Below, in pieces: positions 1 to 5,447 of a DNA stretch of 6,319 nt (position 1 is its first letter; each line of letters starts with the position of its first letter). The DNA is from a bacterium (GTDB taxonomy: Bacteria > SZUA-79 > Acidulodesulfobacterales > Acidulodesulfobacteraceae): positions 1 through 6,319 of the forward strand of contig JAKAKF010000120.1 in the NCBI GenBank assembly GCA_021813595.1. Reading direction: 5' to 3'. The position numbers and the translations under genes are program-made. A model generated the notes under the pieces. The model was not told where the DNA came from, made no database searches, and saw only the letters and a list, made by a program, of their open reading frames with translations.

Positions 1-1136
1 CCCTCGCCTATATAGTAAAGAACGGTCCCGTAACGCAGCAGGATAGATGGGAAGAAAACGGCGGTTATACTCCATATACTATTGCGGCTGAAATTTCCGC
101 TCTTATAATAGGAGCCGAACTTGCCGAATTAGCCGGCGAGTCCGATTATGCCCCATATTTAAGGGAAACGGCGGATTCATGGTATTCATGCATAGACCGC
201 TGGCTTTACGTAAAAGGAGGGGAACTTGCAGACAAAGCCGGGGTAGAAGGTTTTTACGTAAGGGTTACTCCGCCCGATTTTGAAGAAGGCGACGACGTTA
301 TATGTATTAAAAACCGCCCGCCCGCATCCTGTTATCCACATATATCTTCGGTTGTTTGTACGGACGCTTTGGCGTTGGTTCGATTCGGTTTGAGAAAAGC
401 GGACGACAAAAGAATAATAAACACGGTAAAAGTTATAGATGCAATGCTAAAAGTAGAAACGCCTTCCGGTCCATGCTGGCATAGATACAACGGAGACGGT
501 TACGGCGAACATCAGGACGGCAGTCCTTTTGACGGTACGGGCAGAGGCAGGCTTTGGCCGCTTCTTTCCGGAGAACGCGGACACTACTGCGTTGCCTTAG
601 GAGATTTCGAAGAAGCAAAACGCCTGCTAAAAACAATGGAAAGTTTTGCCGACGGCATAGGGCTTTTTCCTGAACAGGTATGGGATAGCAACGATATACC
701 GGAGCGGGGACTTTTCTTTGGCCGTCCGTCCGGTTCGGCTATGCCTTTGGTATGGGCGCACGCCGAATATTTGAAACTTATCCGTTCTATTACTGAAGAA
801 AGAGTATTCGACATGCCTCCTCAGACCGTTTTGCGTTATCTTAAGAACGGAGTAACGTCAAATATTATGCAATGGCGCTTTAATCATAAATTGCATAAAA
901 TTCCCGCCGGAAAAAAAATGCGCATTGAAACGCTTTCCCATGCTTTAGTTCATTGGACGAGCGATGGATGGCGCACTGTTAACGATACCGAAGTAAAAGA
1001 TTCCGGACTAGGAGTTTTTTATGCCGATTTGCCGACGGAAAATTTAAAGGAAAACGATGAAATTATTTTTACGTTTTATTGGACGGATGCAAAAAAGTGG
1101 GAAAATAAGAATTTTTATGTTCAAATTAAGGATTAA
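1..1136 (+). CDS. Glycoside hydrolase family 15 protein, glucoamylase/glucodextranase type (5' end outside window)
   Basis: The reading frame is open from the window edge (first full codon at 3) to TAA at 1134-1136, giving the last 377 residues; an N-terminal part is missing. Family GH15 enzymes release glucose from the non-reducing ends of alpha-glucans by inversion. The fragment carries both catalytic regions of the (alpha/alpha)6 barrel: DRWEENGGY, with the expected general-acid Glu at codon 51-53, and PEQVWD, with the expected general-base Glu at codon 672-674. Other strongly family-like stretches are KVETPSGPCWHRYNGDGYGE, PFDGTGRGRLWPLLSGER and ERGLFFGRPSGSAMPLVWAH. After the barrel, roughly the last 85 residues (from about 880) form a small beta-rich C-terminal domain (HALVHWTSDGW, GVFYADLPT, FTFYW) seen in bacterial members. 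An internal TTG at 369 is not the start, because homology runs through it. Starch, glycogen or dextran substrate cannot be told apart here, nor can secretion, since the N-terminus is missing. The gene is clearly more GC-rich than what follows. Confidence 0.93.
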   Translation, partial: LAYIVKNGPVTQQDRWEENGGYTPYTIAAEISALIIGAELAELAGESDYAPYLRETADSWYSCIDRWLYVKGGELADKAGVEGFYVRVTPPDFEEGDDVICIKNRPPASCYPHISSVVCTDALALVRFGLRKADDKRIINTVKVIDAMLKVETPSGPCWHRYNGDGYGEHQDGSPFDGTGRGRLWPLLSGERGHYCVALGDFEEAKRLLKTMESFADGIGLFPEQVWDSNDIPERGLFFGRPSGSAMPLVWAHAEYLKLIRSITEERVFDMPPQTVLRYLKNGVTSNIMQWRFNHKLHKIPAGKKMRIETLSHALVHWTSDGWRTVNDTEVKDSGLGVFYADLPTENLKENDEIIFTFYWTDAKKWENKNFYVQIKD

Positions 1137-1202
1137 AATAAAGAAAAATAAGAGCTTTAGAGAAAAAGGCGTTATAAAGTAAAAAAAAGTCAGATTTTTG
1201 TT

Positions 1203-1346
1203 CCGCATTTATTCCAAATTTGCCGATAGAAATCTTAAAATAGGTCTTAAAGCTATGTGAACACTGGATGACGCAAACGACATGCGTTTGCATGCTATCC
1301 ATAAAGATAATTTTCTATCGGCAAATTTGGGATGGATGTTTACATT
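1203..1346. mobile_element. Candidate MITE-like inverted-repeat element with possible 10-bp target duplication
   Basis: Two 19-bp perfect inverted arms, CCAAATTTGCCGATAGAAA at 1214-1232 and its reverse complement at 1312-1330, face each other across about 79 bp. In RNA the stem can extend outward to about 1205/1339 through G-U pairs. A second hairpin lies in the middle: GCAAACG (1273-1279) and CGTTTGC (1285-1291) around a 5-base loop, backed by GGAT (1266-1269) pairing with ATCC (1297-1300). The block is bracketed by an exact direct repeat GATTTTTGTT at 1193-1202 and 1347-1356, which could be a target-site duplication. There is no transposase and no reading frame inside. Alternatives are a structured RNA, or a long hairpin ending transcription of the GH15 gene, although no T-run follows the right arm. 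Confidence 0.5.
1214..1330. repeat. 19-bp perfect inverted repeat, arms 1214-1232 and 1312-1330
   Basis: The arms match at all 19 positions, far beyond chance for this distance. The DNA could extrude as a cruciform, and a transcript could fold into a long hairpin with a nested inner stem at 1273-1291. It sits between two same-strand genes, so it would separate the GH15 transcript from the efflux genes. Confidence 0.85.
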
Positions 1347-1408
1347 GATTTTTGTTATGATTTATAGTAACATAGTAAACATAATATTTAATTAAAAACT
1401 TATTTGCT

Positions 1409-2811
1409 ATGAGTAAAAAAGAAACAAAAATTACGCTGGTTTTTTTTATTCTAATGCCTTTTGTCCTAACTATATTATTTCTGGCTTACCCAAGCATGTC
1501 TTTTGCTTCCAAAAACTTAAAAAAAAACTTCATCATTCGATAATCAGAGATAAAAAAAATTTCGGTTCAGGTTTAAAACGCTCAAATAAAGTTTTAATAA
1601 ATAAAAAATACAGTAAAAAACTGAAAAAAATTTTATCGTTGAAGCGGTTAATTAAAAATTCCCTGAAAAATTATAATTTGAAATCTTTAGAAATGAAAGC
1701 CGCAGCTTCTAAAGAAAATATCAAAATAGAAAAAAGCCTGCCTAACCCCAAAATAGCATTCGGTTATAATGATTCCGACGGTTTTAATAATTTTATGATA
1801 GGCAACAAAGTATATCAGGGAACTAAAGTACGGTTTACTTTTACTCAGTTGATACCTTTTCCGACAAAACTATTTTTAAGAAGCAAAATTGCAAAAAATT
1901 ATTACGCCTATAATAAGGAAATCACCGAATCTGCAAGAGTTTCTACCGTTGCCGACGTAAAAAACTATTATTACAGGCTTGCGCAAATAGAAAACGACAT
2001 TGCTATAATAAAAAGCGATTATTCGCTGTTAAAGCTATTGGAGAAAAATACGGACAACGGTTATGCCGTGGGGAAAACCAAAGAAACCGACGTAATTAGA
2101 ATTGAACTAAAGATGATAGCGCTTAATAACCAATTAACCGATATGGAAAAAGATAAACTTGAAGCATTATACGAACTGTCCAGGTTCTCAGGATTAAAGC
2201 TAAATAAACTGAAAGGAAAAGCAATTCTGCCTAACATAAAAAAATTAAAGCCTAAAAAATTTAAAAATATTATTTTAGAAGCTTTTAAAAATAGCCCTTT
2301 GCTTAAAGCTATTAATTTTTTATTTAAAAATTCAAAAGATGAAAAACAATTAGCTGACCAGGGATTATATCCAAATATTATTTTTCATGTAAAATACGGC
2401 TATAGATACGATATACAACCTGCCTTAGGAGGCTCGATAGGCCTTCAAATTCCGCTATATTTTAATCAGAGACAGTTTCCTGAAATCGACAAAGCGAAAA
2501 AAAATATGATTTCTACAATGTTTGCAAGAAGTTGGGAGTATAGCGGGGTGTCAAGAAAAATTTCGACATATTTAACAAAAATTAAAAAATATTATAAACT
2601 TTATGAAACCGAAAAGAAGATTTATCTTCCCGAATCGTCCCTTCTTTTGAAATTATATATAAACAGATATATATTCGGAAAAACCTCCGCTTTTGAACTT
2701 CTTAATTCGTTTAAAAAAATGGTCAAAGCGGAATTGCTGTCAAATAGCTATAAATTGAATTTCTTAATAAACAAAAGCGATTTAACGGCATCGTTAGGCA
2801 AAATAAATTAA
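1409..2811 (+). CDS. TolC/CzcC-like outer-membrane efflux protein, interrupted by a -1 frameshift
   Basis: The protein would be an outer-membrane factor: a trimeric channel that carries substrates from a periplasmic adaptor across the outer membrane. ATG at 1409 opens a 44-codon frame giving a good signal peptide (basic MSKKETK start, long hydrophobic core, Ser-Phe-Ala before the cut), which stops at TAA 1541-1543. The body continues in the -1 frame to TAA 2809-2811. That frame is open from 1417 but has no ATG or GTG before a TTG at 1639. Joined at the A-run 1519-1527, the product is about 467 residues, normal for the CzcC/CusC group. Family marks are an Ala/Lys-rich first helix ending in SLPNPKIAFGYND, a TQLIPFP strand, long helices with DVKNYYYRLAQIE and GKTKETDVIRIE, and a second repeat with QGLYPNIIFHVKYGYRY and GLQIPLYFNQRQ. 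The gene may be functional through recoding, a homopolymer sequencing error, or a recent pseudogene. Starting at TTG 1639 would leave a channel without a signal peptide. No clear ribosome binding site precedes 1409. It lies 17 bp ahead of the adaptor gene. Confidence 0.75.
1519..1528 (+). other. A9 homopolymer with in-phase A_AAA_AAC slippery heptamer
   Basis: The signal-peptide frame reads TTA AAA AAA AAC across 1517-1528, so 1522-1528 is an A_AAA_AAC heptamer in the correct X_XXY_YYZ phase. A -1 slip here re-pairs both tRNAs on AAA codons and enters the frame that encodes the rest of the outer-membrane protein. RNA polymerase slippage on nine A, adding one A, would give the same product. 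I see no strong downstream stem-loop and no upstream Shine-Dalgarno-like stimulator. Confidence 0.6.
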
Positions 2812-2828
2812 AAAATTGAAATTATAAT

Positions 2829-4046
2829 ATGTTTAAAATAAAAAAAATTTTCAACGGCGTTAAAACGACGGCTGCTAAAAATAAATTAATTATTTCTGCG
2901 GTTTTAGTAGCAATACCGGTGATACTTTTTATTGCTTATAGATTCTTTATAATGCCGGTTATTTACTATAATAAAAAATTATACAATTTTTATAATTATA
3001 ATATCGGTATTGGGAAAAGTAGCAAAATTCATCTATTAAAACTTGATAATATAAAAAAAATAAAGCCGTATTTTAGAACCATAAAAGAAATTAAAGTGTT
3101 TCCTACAATACGGGCAAGCGGCAGAACTACATTTGCATCTCCTCTTGTAAGAATTATTTCATTAAAATTCGGCGGCTATATATCTAAAATATATGCCGAC
3201 AAAGCTGGAATTAAAGTTCATAAGGGAATGCCCCTGTTTTTGCTTTATAGTCCGTCTTTAATCGATGCCGAAAACGATTATATCCTTGCTTATAAAAACT
3301 ATCTTAGGCTTAAAAATACTTCTTTTAAATCGCAGGCAGAAACAATTTATTTATCCGCCGAAAAAAAACTTTTATTCTGGGGAATAAATAAATATCAGCT
3401 TAAAAAAATAGAAAAAGATAATAAAATTATAAAACAAATTCCTATATATTCACCTATAAACGGAATTGTAGTCAAAAAATTAATTTCTGACGGCGGTTAC
3501 GTTAAGCCAAGCGCAAGACTTTACGAGTTGGCCGATATATCAAAATTATGGATGAAAATATTTATAAACGTTCGAGATTTAAAATTTATTCATATTGGAA
3601 AGCGTGTTTCGTTAAGATTTACATATTATGGAAATACGATTTTTCACGGTATAATTTCATACATTTATCCATATACTTTTAAAAAAGGGAAATTTATTAA
3701 GGCTAGAATATCTATAGATAATAAAAAGGATATCTTGAAAATTAATTCATACGGAAATGTATATATAAAAATGCCTTATAGCAAACGTTTGGTTGTTCCG
3801 ATATCCGCGGTAGCGCATATCGACCATAAAGACATTGTCCTTATTTATAATAAAAATAAAAACGTTTTTCAGGCTAAAAGTATTATCGTCGGAACAAGAT
3901 ACGGAAGCTATTATTCCGTTATAGAGGGGCTGAAATCTAATGAAACGGTCGTTGACCTGAAAAATTTAAACAAGGTAAGCGTTAATAAAGCCGAAAAAAT
4001 ATATCATTATCTTATTTTATCTTCCGTGAAAATAAAATCTTTATAA
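2829..4046 (+). CDS. CusB/HlyD-type efflux adaptor (membrane fusion protein)
   Basis: A 405-residue periplasmic adaptor that would join an inner-membrane pump to the outer-membrane channel encoded just upstream. Residues 1-18 are basic and cytoplasmic. Residues about 19-42 form one hydrophobic membrane segment, and the rest should be periplasmic. The lipoyl-like (barrel-sandwich) halves are at about 112-142 (LKFGGYISKIYADKAGIKVH, then KGMPLFLLYSPSL) and about 206-237 (IYSPINGIVVKKLISDGGYV, then LYELADIS). They are separated by a short alpha-hairpin rich in Lys and Tyr. A beta-barrel follows (about 238-315, including LWMKIFINVRDL and a GIISYIYPY strand). A membrane-proximal domain ends with VPISAVAHI and IEGLKSNETVV. 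The ADIS-LWM and YSP signatures favour the CusB/CzcB heavy-metal group. However, the protein has no Cys and no Met-rich N-terminal metal site, so the substrate is open. ATG 2829 lacks an obvious ribosome binding site and follows the upstream stop by 17 bp, suggesting coupled expression. The partner pump gene is not downstream. Confidence 0.88.
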   Translation: MFKIKKIFNGVKTTAAKNKLIISAVLVAIPVILFIAYRFFIMPVIYYNKKLYNFYNYNIGIGKSSKIHLLKLDNIKKIKPYFRTIKEIKVFPTIRASGRTTFASPLVRIISLKFGGYISKIYADKAGIKVHKGMPLFLLYSPSLIDAENDYILAYKNYLRLKNTSFKSQAETIYLSAEKKLLFWGINKYQLKKIEKDNKIIKQIPIYSPINGIVVKKLISDGGYVKPSARLYELADISKLWMKIFINVRDLKFIHIGKRVSLRFTYYGNTIFHGIISYIYPYTFKKGKFIKARISIDNKKDILKINSYGNVYIKMPYSKRLVVPISAVAHIDHKDIVLIYNKNKNVFQAKSIIVGTRYGSYYSVIEGLKSNETVVDLKNLNKVSVNKAEKIYHYLILSSVKIKSL

Positions 4047-4085
4047 ACAAACCGCATAGTAATTATTTTGTTTTTTTACTCCATA

Positions 4086-4146
4086 TTACGCGGAAACGAC
4101 TTATCTTTGGAAATATTTAAATTTATTTATCGTCGTTTCCGCGTAA
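4086..4146. repeat. 15-bp perfect inverted repeat downstream of the adaptor gene
   Basis: TTACGCGGAAACGAC at 4086-4100 is exactly mirrored at 4132-4146, with a 31-base AT-rich spacer. It lies between convergent genes (stops at 4046 on + and 4238 on -), where a two-way transcription stop would be expected. Neither arm is followed by a T-run in its own direction, so it is not a classic intrinsic terminator. It could also be a small palindromic element or a protein binding site. Confidence 0.6.
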
Positions 4147-4237
4147 ACTAATGCAAATTCACTCTATTTATGCAGAAAATAAATTTTCTTTTGGCAAAAT
4201 TAAGCGATAAACTTTAATATAACTATTTATATTATAA

Positions 4238-4762
4238 TTATATAAAAGATAGTCCGTTAATTTTATTGTTTTTAATTACCGTTTTAATATATATAAATCT
4301 TCCGCTTTTTAATAATAATTTCCAAACATAAAATTTGACGCCTGATAGTTTTAACGCAGTCATATATTGAATATTATAACCGTTTTTTAATTTCAATTTA
4401 TTATTTAAAGAGTTTGAAACTTTATCGAAATTAGTTTTAGTTATATTTTTTTTCAACGATGATGACGTAGTTTTAATAAATTTAGTGTAATTTTTTTTTG
4501 CCAAAGCATTGACAGCTTTTGATACCACTTTTTTTACTGTCTTAATATGGGCTGGACTTACATGTAGTTTCACCGGCTTATTTGCATAATAGTTATTTGA
4601 ATGCATAGTTGGACGTGCCGCAGGGGCATCGTATTGGTTTGAAGAATTGTTGCTAGAAGCAGGCACATTAGATTGCTCCTGTGAATTTAACATAGCATTG
4701 GCATTTACTCCGCCAAATGCAAAAAACGACATCAATGCAATTAAATAAATAAATAGTTTCAC
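4238..4762 (-). CDS. Exported hypothetical protein, possibly NTF2-like (DUF3887-like) fold
   Basis: I do not recognise this 174-residue protein with certainty. It starts at GTG (4760-4762) behind a strong ribosome binding site, GGGGAGG at 4768-4774, five bases upstream. Residues 1-23 are a signal peptide (MKLFIYLIALMSFFAFGG core, Ala-Asn-Ala cut site). Residues about 26-60 are a low-complexity Ser/Asn/Gln/Pro linker. Residues about 72-174 look globular: a long Lys/Ala helix (VKKVVSKAVNALAKKNYTKF), a segment ending NFDKVSNSLNNKL, then alternating beta strands (VKFYVWKLLLKSG, RFIYIKTVIKNNKINGLSFI). That order, with helices leading to a curved sheet ending in a K-I-x-G-L strand, resembles NTF2-like DUF3887 proteins, which are often lipoproteins or exported, but this is inference. 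It has no cysteine. It is convergent with the adaptor gene and appears to be transcribed alone. A periplasmic location is likely. Confidence 0.8.
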   Translation of the reverse strand: MKLFIYLIALMSFFAFGGVNANAMLNSQEQSNVPASSNNSSNQYDAPAARPTMHSNNYYANKPVKLHVSPAHIKTVKKVVSKAVNALAKKNYTKFIKTTSSSLKKNITKTNFDKVSNSLNNKLKLKNGYNIQYMTALKLSGVKFYVWKLLLKSGRFIYIKTVIKNNKINGLSFI

Positions 4763-4767
4763 TTTAA

Positions 4768-4774
4768 CCTCCCC
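4768..4774 (-). promoter_or_regulatory. Ribosome binding site deciding the GTG start of the exported protein
   Basis: Read on the minus strand this is GGGGAGG followed by TTAAA and the GTG. The spacing is ideal and no in-frame ATG lies nearer, so GTG 4762 is the start. Confidence 0.75.
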
Positions 4775-4804
4775 TTTTAAATTAATTTGATTTAAGTTTA
4801 TTTA

Positions 4805-4813
4805 ATATTAGCA
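4805..4813 (-). promoter_or_regulatory. Possible extended -10 promoter for the exported protein gene
   Basis: On the minus strand TTTGCTAATATT contains TG-N-TAATAT (TG at 4813-4812, TAATAT at 4810-4805), about 40 bases before the GTG start. No good -35 is seen at the right distance, which an extended -10 tolerates. The surrounding DNA is so AT-rich that this may be chance. Confidence 0.3.
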
Positions 4814-5063
4814 AATACATACCCCGTAAAGATATGCATGCGATAATATATAATAATATAAATAAGATTATTATTTTAGAAATTATTATTATATTATATA
4901 GATGTTTAATCCGAATAAAACAATGTACACGGAAATTACATTTAATTTTAGTAAATGTAATTTTAAAAGATTGATGAATGATTAAAATAAAAATATAATA
5001 CTTTACGAACAGTAAATAAAATTAATTATTAATTATAGGTTATCATAAAAATTATACAATGTC

Positions 5064-5091
5064 AAATGAAGGGCAACAAATGAAGGGCAAC
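5064..5091. repeat. Two tandem copies of a 14-bp unit
   Basis: AAATGAAGGGCAAC occurs twice head to tail (5064-5077 and 5078-5091) with no mismatch. It stands out because it is GC-richer than its surroundings. Its function is unknown; a slippage duplication or a protein binding site are both possible. Confidence 0.75.
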
Positions 5092-5162
5092 ACTGTGGAA
5101 ATAGTCTTATACTTGCTCAAGCGCACTTAAGGCTAATTTATCCTAAAATTTTTTAAACAATC

Positions 5163-5205
5163 CACCCGCCTTCCTTATTCGTTATCAGGCTGACGAAGGC
5201 GGGTG
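5163..5205 (-). terminator. GC-rich hairpin, probable terminator of the Cys-rich peptide transcript
   Basis: CACCCGCCTTC (5163-5173) pairs perfectly with GAAGGCGGGTG (5195-5205) around a 21-base loop. It begins about 23 bases past the stop of the minus-strand peptide gene. On the minus strand the stem is followed by GATTGTTT, only a weak T-run, so termination may be partial or the hairpin may instead protect the 3' end of the mRNA. Confidence 0.55.
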
Positions 5206-5227
5206 AGTAAAATAGCGTCGACCGCGC

Positions 5228-5347
5228 TTATTTGCAGGATTTGCAGGAATAGCACGAATCCTTCATTCCATAACCTTCCATGATTGAACTATAAAATTCT
5301 TCAGCGGGAATTTCATGAAATAATGGGACATTATAAGTCTTTTTCAT
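5228..5347 (-). CDS. 39-residue peptide with C-terminal CxxCxxC cluster (possible RiPP precursor or metal-binding peptide)
   Basis: I recognise no named family. The frame begins at ATG 5345-5347 and ends at TAA 5228-5230. It has a near-perfect ribosome binding site, AAGGAGGTGAAA, three bases from the ATG, which strongly supports translation. The first 31 residues (MKKTYNVPLFHEIPAEEF, then YSSIMEGYGMKDS) are polar to acidic with no signal peptide. The last eight are CYSCKSCK, with Cys at 32, 35 and 38. The N-terminal KTYNVP contains a Y-x-x-P pattern like that in leader peptides bound by RiPP recognition elements, and the Cys cluster would then be the core. That reading is inference, because no maturase or transporter gene is in the window. 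A small metal- or thiol-binding peptide is the main alternative. The final SCK-SCK is encoded by a perfect tandem 9-bp duplication (5231-5248). It lies 100 bp after the DsrE-like gene on the same strand. Confidence 0.75.
   Translation of the reverse strand: MKKTYNVPLFHEIPAEEFYSSIMEGYGMKDSCYSCKSCK
5231..5248 (-). repeat. Tandem 9-bp duplication encoding SCK-SCK
   Basis: On the minus strand TCCTGCAAA is repeated exactly twice just before the stop codon of the Cys-rich peptide. It suggests that the Cys cluster grew by unit duplication and might vary in copy number between relatives. Confidence 0.7.
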
Positions 5348-5350
5348 AGA

Positions 5351-5362
5351 TTTCACCTCCTT
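5351..5362 (-). promoter_or_regulatory. Near-consensus ribosome binding site of the Cys-rich peptide gene
   Basis: On the minus strand this reads AAGGAGGTGAAA, then TCT, then ATG. It is the best Shine-Dalgarno sequence in the window and is the main evidence that this short frame is a real gene with high translation. Confidence 0.85.
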
Positions 5363-5391
5363 ATTTTATTGACATGCAAAAATTATTCTCC

Positions 5392-5430
5392 AAGCCGATT
5401 TGAAGCGGCTTATAAAGGCATGAGATGCCT
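5392..5430 (-). other. Two tandem small hairpins between the DsrE-like and peptide genes
   Basis: In transcript order (minus strand) the first stem is AGGCAT/ATGCCT with a 3-base loop (5416-5430). The second is AAGCCG/CGGCTT with an 8-base loop (5392-5411). Both are perfect. They lie about 18 and 37 bases past the DsrE-like stop and before the peptide's ribosome binding site. They could be an mRNA processing or stability element, or a weak attenuator that sets different levels for the two genes. I do not recognise a known riboswitch. Confidence 0.45.
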
Positions 5431-5447
5431 CTCCTCGTTTTCCAGTT

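Larger units (their letters stand above)
4763..5227. other. 465-bp AT-rich intergenic region
   Basis: No supported gene lies here. It contains the ribosome binding site and possible promoter of the gene at 4762. It also holds AT-only imperfect dyads around 4845-4902 and a 12-bp perfect AT-rich hairpin (arms 4933-4944 and 4952-4963, 7-base loop). A tandem 14-bp duplication lies at 5064-5091 and the GC-rich hairpin at 5163-5205. A 23-codon frame starting at ATG 5059 has no ribosome binding site and is not called. Confidence 0.7.

Noticed and set aside
433..636. Minus-strand open frame of 67 codons
   Set aside because: It lies opposite the strongly conserved GH15 catalytic region and has no ribosome binding site or recognisable protein.
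584..814. Minus-strand open frame of 76 codons
   Set aside because: It is a shadow of the GH15 gene, whose sense frame has clear family motifs over the same bases.
1409..1543. 44-codon frame as a separate small secreted peptide gene
   Set aside because: It is almost only a signal peptide and leads directly, via the A-run, into the channel protein.
1639..2811. Channel gene taken as starting at TTG 1639
   Set aside because: That start has no ribosome binding site and gives an outer-membrane protein without a signal peptide; a fitting signal peptide lies just upstream in the neighbouring frame.
1137..2828. CRISPR array or integron attC reading of the inverted repeats near 1203-1346
   Set aside because: There are no regularly spaced repeat copies, and the arms lack the core site pattern expected of attC.
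4933..4963. 12-bp perfect hairpin as a terminator
   Set aside because: The stem is almost all A and T, has no T-run and no gene ends nearby, so it is probably a by-product of AT-richness.
5059..5130. Plus-strand 23-codon frame starting ATG 5059
   Set aside because: No ribosome binding site, and its first half is made by the tandem 14-bp repeat; no similarity recognised.
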